In this document: positions 1-6,104 of the stretch, in pieces
Layout of the letters: every line of letters begins with the position of its first letter
Numbering within the stretch: the stretch's first letter is position 1
From: Halothiobacillus neapolitanus
GTDB lineage: Bacteria; Pseudomonadota; Gammaproteobacteria; Halothiobacillales; Halothiobacillaceae
Direction: 5' to 3'
DNA: 8,048 nucleotides
Assembly (NCBI GenBank): GCA_020721485.1
Contig: DYMR01000039.1
Coordinates: forward strand, 4,165-12,212
Program-made: the position numbers and the translations under genes
The notes under the pieces: generated by a model
Told to the model about the DNA's origin: nothing
Database searches by the model: none
What the model saw: only the letters and a program-made list of their open reading frames with translations

Positions 1-921
1 TTAATGGATTAATGCCTGATGCCACAACGGCAAAGTCACCAGCGCCAACAAGGTCGAGGCGGTGGCCGCCGTGGCATATAGGCCGGTATCCAGACCGAAT
101 CGGTCGCAGATCACCAAGCCCAAAATCATCGACGGCGTCGCACCCAGCAACACCGTTGCCGTCGCCGCCATGCCCGTCATGTGGGTGCCCGTCACCACGG
201 CCAGCACGGCCAGCGGCATCCAACCCAACTGAATCAGCAAGGCCGGGGCAATTTTTTGCCAGTGCGCGCGGCTGCCGAGCGTGGATAGGTTCAAACTCAT
301 CCCCAAGGCCAGCAGCATAATCGGCACCACGGCCGCGCCCAGCCGATCCAAAAAGGCGGCGACATCCGGCGGCGGCGCCAGCCCGGATAAATTCAGCGCG
401 CTGCCGATGACCGCGGCCCACAGCGGCGGCACCTTCAGCAAGGAACGCACCGGATGCAGGGTTTCCCCGTGGTTGCCGAGGCGCGAGGCCAAATAAATAC
501 CGAGCGACAGCAGAATCGGCGTGGCCGCGAACAAGTCATATTGAATCGCAATCGGCTTGCCCGCCTCACCATACAAACTGGAGAGCAGCGGCAGCCCGAG
601 GTAGGTGGCATTGGGAAACGAGGCGGCCAAGAGCAGCGCGCCATATTCCCTGCGCGTCAGGCGCATGAATCGCCCAACCAGCGCCATCAACAACAGAGAG
701 GAAAAAATGCCGGTGGCCGAAGCCAGCGCGATCTTGCCCGTATCCACGCCCAGCGGCGCGCGCCAGAGCACAGATAGCACCAGCGCGGGCAGAAAAAAGT
801 AGTAGACGGCCGTCGTGAGCGCGGGGCGCGCACGGTCGGCGGTCAGGCCGCCGAGTGAGACATGACGCCACGCCACCCCCAGGCCGATGGTGGCGGCCAT
901 CTGAGCAATCACGCCGATCAT
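1..921 (-). CDS. AEC-family (auxin efflux carrier-like) permease
   Basis: A 306-residue, very hydrophobic inner-membrane protein with the length and segment pattern of bacterial AEC transporters (about 10 membrane helices). Seen: an N-terminal half containing FPNATYLGLPLL near residues 101-112, which resembles the conserved Asn/Gly/Pro helix of the family, and a C-terminal half with LGATPSMILGL followed by a Thr/Ala-rich helix, the usual end of AEC proteins. Family members export or import small organic anions such as malate or malonate, but the substrate cannot be read from sequence. It begins 43 bp after the thioredoxin gene on the same strand and may be its last operon partner. No good Shine-Dalgarno site precedes the ATG at 921, and Met8 (ATG at 900) is no better, so the exact start is open. 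The stop codon occupies the first three bases of the window, so the gene is complete. Confidence 0.85.
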   Translation of the reverse strand: MIGVIAQMAATIGLGVAWRHVSLGGLTADRARPALTTAVYYFFLPALVLSVLWRAPLGVDTGKIALASATGIFSSLLLMALVGRFMRLTRREYGALLLAASFPNATYLGLPLLSSLYGEAGKPIAIQYDLFAATPILLSLGIYLASRLGNHGETLHPVRSLLKVPPLWAAVIGSALNLSGLAPPPDVAAFLDRLGAAVVPIMLLALGMSLNLSTLGSRAHWQKIAPALLIQLGWMPLAVLAVVTGTHMTGMAATATVLLGATPSMILGLVICDRFGLDTGLYATAATASTLLALVTLPLWHQALIH

Positions 922-964
922 GGCAACGGACGAACGATCACGCCACCCTTCCCGTCAGCACCAC

Positions 965-1342
965 TTATTGTTGCGTGTCTTGCTGCGACGCGGCGATTTC
1001 TTCGCGCACTTTATCCATGTCCAATTCCATGACTTTGACGAGCAGCTCATCCAGCGCCGCACGCGGCAGCGCGCCCGCTTGGCTGTAAATCAGAATTTGC
1101 TCGCGGAACACCATCAAGGTCGGGATGGAGCGAATCTGGAAATACGCGCCCAACTGTTGTTCGGCTTCGGTATTGGCTTTGGCAAACGCCATCGCCGGAT
1201 GATCCGCCGCCGCCGCTTCAAAAATCGGCGCGAAGGAGCGGCAGGGTCCACACCACGGCGCCCAGAAATCAATCACCAGCACAGAATGGTTGGTAATCAG
1301 GGCATCGATGTTGTCCATCGTGGCTTCGTGGATCACGGTCAT
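965..1342 (-). CDS. Thioredoxin-family protein
   Basis: A 125-residue cytoplasmic thioredoxin (no signal peptide). Seen: the redox motif WCGPC at residues 30-34 in the usual context DFWAPWCGPC, and the cis-proline motif IPT at 73-75. Thioredoxins of this kind reduce protein disulfides using electrons from thioredoxin reductase. The C-terminus runs about 20 residues past the normal fold as a charged helix-like tail ending in Gln-rich sequence. The start at 1342 is preferred over an in-frame ATG at 1363 because GGGAG lies 6 nt upstream and the fold begins here. Neighbours on the same strand are a LON-domain protein upstream (83-bp gap) and an AEC permease downstream (43-bp gap). It could also be classed as a thioredoxin-like chaperone; the partner is not known. 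Confidence 0.93.
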   Translation of the reverse strand: MTVIHEATMDNIDALITNHSVLVIDFWAPWCGPCRSFAPIFEAAAADHPAMAFAKANTEAEQQLGAYFQIRSIPTLMVFREQILIYSQAGALPRAALDELLVKVMELDMDKVREEIAASQQDTQQ

Positions 1343-1348
1343 GGCGCA

Positions 1349-1353
1349 CTCCC
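1349..1353 (-). promoter_or_regulatory. Ribosome binding site deciding the thioredoxin start
   Basis: GGGAG on the minus strand, 6 nt before the ATG at 1342. It favours this start over the in-frame ATG at 1363. Confidence 0.6.
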
Positions 1354-1363
1354 AACTGAGCAA

Positions 1364-1394
1364 TTCATACGGTAAAAACGATAAAAAACGACAA
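1364..1394 (-). promoter_or_regulatory. Weak candidate promoter for the thioredoxin gene
   Basis: On the minus strand TTGTCG (1389-1394) and TATGAA (1364-1369) are separated by 19 bp, in an AT-rich patch of the 83-bp gap before the thioredoxin gene. Each hexamer matches 4 of 6 consensus positions and the spacing is longer than ideal, so this is only a suggestion that the gene may have its own promoter besides readthrough from mpl. Confidence 0.22.
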
Positions 1395-1425
1395 CACCCG
1401 CGCAGACTGCCTGCCGGGCGCCGCC

Positions 1426-2004
1426 CTATTCAAAGGCGGCCATCATCGCAGAAAGATGCTTGAGCGTCAGGTCGAGCCGATCCGCCGCCAGCACCCGTTG
1501 GCGATCCGCCAGCTTGACCGGCAGGCGTTCCAACAGCCGATACACCAGCCAAACCGGGTCTTCAAACGAGGCCGTGGCGAGCGCGGGATCATCCGACGGC
1601 AGCAGGCGAGAAAGCAAGCGCTGCATGCGGTGCAGCATCGCATCCGTAGGACACAACCCCGCCGGCGGCAGAATCGAACAATCCCCGAGCCACAGACCAT
1701 CGGCTGCGGTTTCAACCGACTGGGCAACAAATCGCTGCTCGCCGTAGCAGAGGATGTGCAACATGCCATCCGGCGCGAGGTCGGTATCTTGAATGCGCGC
1801 CGTGCAGCCCACGAGATGGAACGCCGCCGGCGGCGCCTCCGCAGCCGCCGACAACACCTCACTGCCCTGCTTGAGCAGCACCACCCCAAACGGCGTATCC
1901 GCACGCAACGCCGCCCGCACCATGTCGATGTAGCGGGTTTCAAAAATCCGCAACGGCAACAGGCCGCCGGGGAAAAGCACGGTATGCAGCGGAAATAAAG
2001 GCAT
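1426..2004 (-). CDS. LON substrate-binding (LON N-terminal) domain protein
   Basis: A 192-residue protein made of a LON N-terminal domain without the ATPase and protease parts. Seen: the signature start MPLFPLHTVLFPGG followed by LPLRIFETRYIDMV (residues 1-29), then a beta-rich region and a helical C-terminus with LPVKLADRQRVL and RLDLTLKHL, typical of the end of this domain. The length of about 190 residues is usual for stand-alone bacterial members. Their function is not established; protein binding related to quality control is inferred from Lon. The open frame extends upstream to 2139, inside mpl, but those extra residues resemble no LON domain; the tandem ATGs at 2007 and 2004 begin exactly at the domain. 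No Shine-Dalgarno site is visible, so translation may be weak. It lies about 90 bp after mpl and 83 bp before the thioredoxin gene. Confidence 0.87.
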   Translation of the reverse strand: MPLFPLHTVLFPGGLLPLRIFETRYIDMVRAALRADTPFGVVLLKQGSEVLSAAAEAPPAAFHLVGCTARIQDTDLAPDGMLHILCYGEQRFVAQSVETAADGLWLGDCSILPPAGLCPTDAMLHRMQRLLSRLLPSDDPALATASFEDPVWLVYRLLERLPVKLADRQRVLAADRLDLTLKHLSAMMAAFE

Positions 2005-2095
2005 CATCGGGGGCAATCGGTCGATCCTTTTCGGTGACACAGCGTCACAACAGAGCCATGAATGTAGCAGCAGTTGCCGAGATTGAGGCGCTGCG

Positions 2096-3442
2096 TCACC
2101 GCGCAGCCAACTGCGCCAATAATCGACCGTGCAGGCCATCGAAACTGCCGTTACTCATAATCAAGGCGTGATCGCCCGCCCGCAGCCCCGCGCTCAAGGT
2201 GGCCAAGACGGCATCGACCGAATCGGCCACGCTCAGCCGCTCGCCCAGCGGCGCCAGCACGCGCGCAGGCGACCACGGCAAGTTCGCCGGCGCATGAAAC
2301 ACCACCCAATCTGCCGCCGCGAGCGCGTCCGCCAGCTCCGCCTGATGCACCCCGGCCTTCATCGTGTTGGAACGGGGATCGACCACCGCCACCAAACGCC
2401 CGCCGGCGGGCAGCCGCTCACGCAGGGCGGCAATGGTGGCGGCAATGGCGGTGGGGTGATGCGCGAAATCGTCGTACACCGTCACACCGGCCACGGTGCC
2501 GCGCACTTCCAGCCGCCGCGCGACGCCAGAAAAGTCCGCCAGCGCGGCCAAACCCACCGCCGGCGGCACCCCCGCAAAGCGCGCCAAGGCCACCGCAGCC
2601 AACGCATTCAGGCGGTTATGCGCCCCGATGAGACTGTCCGGCAAGTCGCCCAACGGTGCGCCATTCAGCCAGACCGCGCGACCGTCCAACCGCCACGGCT
2701 GCGCCGCCTCGGCGGTGCCGAATCGTTCGACCGGCGACCAGACGCCCTGCGCCAACACCCGCTCCAGCGCGGGCGTGCCATCGGCCATCACCACCACGCC
2801 CTGATTCGGCACCAGCCGCAATAAATGCGCAAACTGCCGCTCAATCGCCGCCAGATCGGGGAAGATGTCTGCATGATCGTATTCCAAGTTATTCAGAATC
2901 ACCCCGCGCGGGCGGTAATGCAGAAACTTGGATCGTTTGTCGAAAAACGCCGTGTCGTACTCATCGGCCTCGATCACGAAAAACGGCGTTTCGCCCAAGC
3001 GGGCGGACACTCCAAAATTCGCCGGCACGCCGCCAATCAAAAAGCCCGGCGCCAAACCCGCCCGTTCGAGGATGTGCGCCAGCATCGAACTGGTGGTGGT
3101 TTTGCCGTGCGTGCCCGCCACCGCCAGCACGAATTTATCGCGCAAAATTTCTTCGCCGAGCCACTGCGGGCCGGAACGGTAGCGCCGCCCGCTGCCGAGC
3201 AGGGCGTCGATCACCGGCATATCGCGGCGCATCACATTGCCGACGATGATTTCGGCATCGTCCGGCAAGGGGGCATTCATGTCGGTTTGCACCGCAATGC
3301 CCGCCTGCGCCAACTGCGTGCTCATCGGCGGGTAAATCGCCTGATCGCGCCCGGAGACCTCATAGCCCTTCGCCTGAGCCAACTGCGCCAGCGAGCCCAT
3401 AAAAGTGCCCGCAATCCCCAGAATGTGAATTTTTTTCGTCAT
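2096..3442 (-). CDS. mpl: UDP-MurNAc:L-Ala-gamma-D-Glu-meso-DAP ligase (Mpl)
   Basis: Cytoplasmic Mur-ligase-family enzyme of peptidoglycan recycling. It joins the recovered tripeptide L-Ala-gamma-D-Glu-meso-DAP to UDP-MurNAc using ATP, bypassing MurC, MurD and MurE. The protein has 448 residues, the normal Mpl length. Seen: N-terminal Rossmann start HILGIAGTFMGSLAQLA (6-22), ATP P-loop GTHGKTT (110-116), ADEYD (159-163), NNLEYDHADIF (184-194), HNRLNA (275-280), and the C-terminal domain with DDFAHHPTA (324-332) and DPRSNTMK (355-362). The RSNTMK form and IAGTFMG separate Mpl from MurC. The start at 3442 is fixed by a 4-bp ATGA overlap with the stop of the upstream membrane-protein gene and by GGGG a few bases before it; the open frame continues upstream only as out-of-frame sequence. 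The overlap predicts translational coupling to that gene. Confidence 0.96.
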   Translation of the reverse strand: MTKKIHILGIAGTFMGSLAQLAQAKGYEVSGRDQAIYPPMSTQLAQAGIAVQTDMNAPLPDDAEIIVGNVMRRDMPVIDALLGSGRRYRSGPQWLGEEILRDKFVLAVAGTHGKTTTSSMLAHILERAGLAPGFLIGGVPANFGVSARLGETPFFVIEADEYDTAFFDKRSKFLHYRPRGVILNNLEYDHADIFPDLAAIERQFAHLLRLVPNQGVVVMADGTPALERVLAQGVWSPVERFGTAEAAQPWRLDGRAVWLNGAPLGDLPDSLIGAHNRLNALAAVALARFAGVPPAVGLAALADFSGVARRLEVRGTVAGVTVYDDFAHHPTAIAATIAALRERLPAGGRLVAVVDPRSNTMKAGVHQAELADALAAADWVVFHAPANLPWSPARVLAPLGERLSVADSVDAVLATLSAGLRAGDHALIMSNGSFDGLHGRLLAQLAAR

Positions 3443-3990
3443 GCTTGCCCCGGCCATAGCCATAGATTCAGCCCGGCAATCAGCACACCGGAAACCACAA
3501 AATACCCCAGCGCCACCATCAACCCCACCAAGGCAGACAAATTCAGTGCTTGACGGGTCAACTGCCCTACCGCCATCAAATTCCACATGAACAGCAGCAA
3601 AATCGCGGCAGCGTACCCGCCCGAGACCGCATCTTTGGGCATGTGCAACCAATCACCCAACTGCCAGAACCCCGCCAGCACGAAGCCCAGCAGCGCCAAT
3701 ACCGCCACCACAAGCACCAAGAAGGGCCGCGCCACGGCCGACTGCCGCCAGCGCAAGAAGCCGCCAAAATACCCGCCGATCAGCAACAAATCCGCGACCG
3801 TATCGACCAAGCTTTGCATCACGATGTCGCGCGCCGATTCCGTGCCTTGCCCCGTGGCGAATCCGACCGCCAAGCCGCTGAGTACGAACAGGCACAGCAC
3901 CGCCACCGTGCAGCCTCTGCCGATCTCCAAACCGTTCAAGGATTGCCCCAACCCCAAGGATCGACCGATAGGCGCTAAGCAATGTCGCAT
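3439..3990 (-). CDS. Membrane protein of unknown function, coupled to mpl
   Basis: I do not recognise a family. The product has 183 residues with about four to five hydrophobic segments, roughly at 28-45, 65-80, 88-108, 122-142 and 150-176, so it is probably an integral inner-membrane protein. A conspicuous motif, FWQLGDWLHMP at about 108-118, lies between two segments. No catalytic motif is visible. The start at 3990 is chosen because GAGGA sits 5 nt upstream and because the longer open frame (to 4116) would run through the terminator hairpin at 4014-4049. Its stop overlaps the mpl start by 4 bp, so the two are probably translated together. No promoter is obvious in the 23 bp between the terminator T-run and this start. 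A role in cell-envelope or peptidoglycan recycling is only an inference from this coupling. Confidence 0.8.
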   Translation of the reverse strand: MRHCLAPIGRSLGLGQSLNGLEIGRGCTVAVLCLFVLSGLAVGFATGQGTESARDIVMQSLVDTVADLLLIGGYFGGFLRWRQSAVARPFLVLVVAVLALLGFVLAGFWQLGDWLHMPKDAVSGGYAAAILLLFMWNLMAVGQLTRQALNLSALVGLMVALGYFVVSGVLIAGLNLWLWPGQA

Positions 3991-3995
3991 GCGAA

Positions 3996-4000
3996 TCCTC
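3996..4000 (-). promoter_or_regulatory. Ribosome binding site of the membrane-protein gene
   Basis: GAGGA on the minus strand, 5 nt before the ATG at 3990. It decides this start against the in-frame upstream ATG at 4116. Confidence 0.65.
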
Positions 4001-4013
4001 GATGATTTTTCAT

Positions 4014-4049
4014 AAAAAACGCCGCATTCTATCGGGAAAGAATGCGGCG
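4014..4049 (-). terminator. Rho-independent terminator of the dioxygenase/SQR-like operon
   Basis: A perfect 11-bp inverted repeat (4020-4030 pairing with 4039-4049; arm CGCCGCATTCT) with an 8-nt loop, followed on the minus strand directly by six T residues (4014-4019). It lies 36 bp after the stop of the SQR-like gene and ends transcription of that leftward unit before the membrane-protein/mpl block. There is no comparable A-run on the other side, so it is expected to work in one direction only. Confidence 0.93.
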
Positions 4050-4084
4050 CGCGGGCAACGAGCCAGGAAAACCGGTCTAAAAAA

Positions 4085-5254
4085 TTAGCGAATCGGGCGC
4101 AGATACCACCATTCAAACAAGCGCTTGGCGTAGTGCAGCAGGCGGCAGGGCGGCGTGATGAACTGCCGCCGTGTATTGCGAAACACCAACACAGCGCGGT
4201 CGAGCATGTCCATCACGCAAATCAGCTCCCACTGAAAGGTGGCCGTTTGCGGCTGACCGGCGAACGCCGCCGCCATATTGCCGGCTGCCGCCGTGGCCAT
4301 CAGATCGGCCATGTGGGCTTGTTTCGGCGCCCAGTCCGGTGCGGGGTAGCTGCCCGAATCCCCCACCACGAACACCCGGTCGAAGCCGGGCACGGCGGTG
4401 GTCGCTTCGGCCTGAATCATCCCGCCCGATGAGGTCGGCAAGGGGCTTTGCGCCAACCAAGCGGGGCCGGTCATGCCGGGCATGAACAGGATCAAATCGG
4501 CGGCAAATTCGCCCGCTTCGGTCACGATTTTATCCGCCTCGAAGCGCAGCGGCTTGGCGCCCAACTCGGTGCGAATGCCGAGTTTGTCCATGCGCGCCAA
4601 CAGGTGATCGACCGCCTTTTCGCCCAAGCGATTGCCCGGCCGCGTCGCACCGTTGAAAAACACCAGTTGAAACTGATCGCGCCGCCCCTGTTGACGCAGC
4701 AAGCGATCAATGCCGAACAGCAGCTCGAACATCGGCCCGCCGCGCACCGCCGAGGGTTCGTTCGGATTGGTGCCAAACCCAAAGGCAATGGTGCCGCCGG
4801 TCATGCGCGCCAACCGATCACGGATGCGCTCCGCCGCGTCGATGCCTTCGCACACCGCAATCGCGTGCTCGATACCCGGAAGCTTCTTCAGGAAGCGCCC
4901 GCCACTGGCGATGATTAGGCCATCGTTCTCGACCGAAATCTCCGCCTCGCCTTGCATCACCTGCACTTGCCGCGCGTCCTCGCTCAGCCCCGTCACCCGG
5001 CCGGGAATGAACTGCACATTCAAACGCTGCATGAGCGGGCGCAAATCCACCAGAATGTCGTTCCGCTCGCGCTTTTTGGCCGGAACCCAAATCAGGCTGG
5101 GGAAATACTGCAAGGTCGGTTCCGGCGCGATCAGGCTGATTTTGGCCTGCGGCATGCGCTGGCGAAGCTGACGAATCGCCGTAACTGCGCCAAAACCCGC
5201 ACCGATGACCGTGATCCGCGCGACGCCGCTGACCAAACTCTGCGCGACGCTCAT
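4085..5254 (-). CDS. SQR-family FAD-dependent oxidoreductase
   Basis: A 389-residue flavoprotein of the sulfide:quinone oxidoreductase / flavocytochrome c sulfide dehydrogenase group. Seen: FAD-binding VIGAGFGAVTA (17-27), DGLIIASGG (111-119), second FAD motif VFVVGDSGSYP (294-304), APKQAHM (309-315), and a C-terminal amphipathic stretch LLHYAKRLFEWWYLRP like the membrane anchor of SQR. From memory of the Acidithiobacillus type I enzyme, Cys135 (in VCEGIDAAER) matches Cys128 and Cys346 (in ICVMDMLDR) matches Cys356, but the Cys160 region is GFGTNPN, with no cysteine. Such enzymes oxidise sulfide and pass electrons to quinone; the missing cysteine makes this activity uncertain here. The start at 5254 is fixed by a 4-bp ATGA overlap with the dioxygenase gene and by GGAGG 4 nt upstream. 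A terminator follows. A general NAD(P)/FAD oxidoreductase with another substrate is the alternative. Confidence 0.85.
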   Translation of the reverse strand: MSVAQSLVSGVARITVIGAGFGAVTAIRQLRQRMPQAKISLIAPEPTLQYFPSLIWVPAKKRERNDILVDLRPLMQRLNVQFIPGRVTGLSEDARQVQVMQGEAEISVENDGLIIASGGRFLKKLPGIEHAIAVCEGIDAAERIRDRLARMTGGTIAFGFGTNPNEPSAVRGGPMFELLFGIDRLLRQQGRRDQFQLVFFNGATRPGNRLGEKAVDHLLARMDKLGIRTELGAKPLRFEADKIVTEAGEFAADLILFMPGMTGPAWLAQSPLPTSSGGMIQAEATTAVPGFDRVFVVGDSGSYPAPDWAPKQAHMADLMATAAAGNMAAAFAGQPQTATFQWELICVMDMLDRAVLVFRNTRRQFITPPCRLLHYAKRLFEWWYLRPIR

Positions 5255-5970
5255 GCCGCCTCCGTCTCGCCGGGCGCACGCCCAACATCGGCGCCACCGC
5301 AAAGCGCGTTGGCCGGCACCGCCACATCGATGCGTTTAGGTTTCGGCAAATTCAGCGCATTCATTTTGGCCACAAACGCCGCGCAATCCATGCCCGCGAT
5401 GTACGGGTTGATGGACTTTTCTTGTCCCACCGAACTGACGCGCTTGCCGTTGTAGTCGTGGCCGGGGTAAATCAGGGTTTCATCCGGGAACGAAAGCAGC
5501 TTGTGGATGCTGTCGTACAGCCGTTCCGCCGAGCCTTGTTGAAAATCGGTGCGGCCACAGGCGTCGATCAAAATCGTATCGCCGGTGAACAGCCGATCGT
5601 TCCAACGGTAACTGGTGCAGCCATCGGTATGCCCCGGCGTGGCAATCGCTTCGATGGTGATCGAATCCATGCTCAGGGTTTCACCATCGGCCAACAGCCG
5701 GTCGGCGCAGATCAAGCCCGTGCCTTTGCCCGCCACAAATTCCGACGCCAAACTATGCCGCAAGCGCCCGCCACCGGTGATGTGGTCGGCGTGCACATGG
5801 GTTTCCAACACATATTTCAGCGTCAAACCCAACTGCGCGATCAACGCCTCGTCCCGCGCGAATTGCTCGTGCACCGGGTCAATCAGCAGCGCCGAACGGG
5901 TGGTTTCATCTGCAATCAGATAGGTAAAAGTCGAAGTCGCTTCATCAAACAACTGCTTAAAAATCGCCAT
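5251..5970 (-). CDS. ETHE1-like persulfide dioxygenase (metallo-beta-lactamase fold)
   Basis: A 239-residue cytoplasmic non-heme iron enzyme. ETHE1-type dioxygenases oxidise glutathione persulfide with O2 to sulfite and glutathione, acting after SQR. Seen: THVHADHITGGGRLR (57-71) with the HxHxDH motif, ATPGHTDGC (110-118), LFTGDTILI (127-135), CGRTDFQQGSAERLY (138-152), IYPGHDYNG (167-175), and the C-terminal NLPKPKRIDVAVPAN (207-221), all hallmarks of the ETHE1 subgroup rather than glyoxalase II. By family knowledge the iron ligands are His58, His114 and Asp131, all present. The start at 5970 is chosen over the ATG at 6033 because GGGGAG lies 7 nt upstream and the family N-terminus begins here. 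It is the first gene of a two-gene operon overlapping the SQR-like gene by 4 bp. No rhodanese domain is fused. Confidence 0.94.
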   Translation of the reverse strand: MAIFKQLFDEATSTFTYLIADETTRSALLIDPVHEQFARDEALIAQLGLTLKYVLETHVHADHITGGGRLRHSLASEFVAGKGTGLICADRLLADGETLSMDSITIEAIATPGHTDGCTSYRWNDRLFTGDTILIDACGRTDFQQGSAERLYDSIHKLLSFPDETLIYPGHDYNGKRVSSVGQEKSINPYIAGMDCAAFVAKMNALNLPKPKRIDVAVPANALCGGADVGRAPGETEAA

Positions 5971-5977
5971 TGCCGCA

Positions 5978-5983
5978 CTCCCC
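5978..5983 (-). promoter_or_regulatory. Ribosome binding site of the persulfide dioxygenase gene
   Basis: GGGGAG on the minus strand, 7 nt before the ATG at 5970. It decides this start over the in-frame ATG at 6033. Confidence 0.65.
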
Positions 5984-6013
5984 AATAAATTACTTATGCA
6001 TACATCAGTTATT
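5984..6013. promoter_or_regulatory. Imperfect palindrome, candidate operator
   Basis: A 30-bp AT-rich imperfect palindrome with the perfect core TATGCATA (5995-6002) and outer arms AATAA / TTATT (5984-5988 and 6009-6013); 11 of 15 position pairs match. It overlaps the downstream edge of the -10 element of the dioxygenase promoter, where a dimeric repressor would block transcription. The binding protein is not in the window. A chance AT-rich palindrome is the alternative. Confidence 0.35.
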
Positions 6014-6039
6014 TTAGCCGAATTACCATCCAATGCCAG
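6011..6039 (-). promoter_or_regulatory. Sigma70-type promoter of the dioxygenase/SQR-like operon
   Basis: On the minus strand CTGGCA (6034-6039; 4 of 6 consensus) and TAAAAT (6011-6016; 5 of 6) are separated by exactly 17 bp. The -10 lies about 40 bp before the dioxygenase start, leaving a leader of roughly 35 nt. It sits in the divergent spacer shared with amgK. Confidence 0.55.
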
Positions 6040-6096
6040 TATTTCCCCCGCAACACGATAAACCCGGCTATCCTGCCCCTCTCTCGGTCAGCACAC

Positions 6097-6100
6097 AGGA
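6097..6100 (+). promoter_or_regulatory. Ribosome binding site deciding the amgK start
   Basis: AGGA, 4 nt before the ATG at 6105. The upstream in-frame ATG at 6033 has no such site and overlaps the -35 element of the opposite promoter. Confidence 0.5.
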
Positions 6101-6104
6101 CACC

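Noticed and set aside
1389..1432. Possible terminator between the LON-domain and thioredoxin genes
   Set aside because: A bulged GC stem can be drawn near 1399-1420 (minus strand), but the T-run begins several bases after it, so an intrinsic terminator is not supported.
2034..2048. GTGAC/GTCAC inverted repeat before the LON-domain gene
   Set aside because: Only a 5-bp stem with no T-run and no conserved regulatory context; probably chance.
2005..2139. Extension of the LON-domain protein into mpl
   Set aside because: The added residues do not look like a LON domain, and the family signature starts exactly at the ATG at 2004.
3443..3652. 70-residue upstream extension of Mpl
   Set aside because: It is the out-of-frame reading of the membrane-protein gene; the normal Mpl N-terminus starts at 3442 with an ATGA overlap.
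4026..4031. TAGAAT on the minus strand as a -10 for the membrane-protein/mpl unit
   Set aside because: It lies inside the terminator stem and no -35 hexamer occurs at 16-18 bp; only GC-rich sequence is there.
6033..6104. N-terminal extension of amgK from the ATG at 6033
   Set aside because: No ribosome site, overlap with the -35 element of the opposite promoter, and residues that add nothing to the kinase fold; the ATG at 6105 has AGGA upstream.
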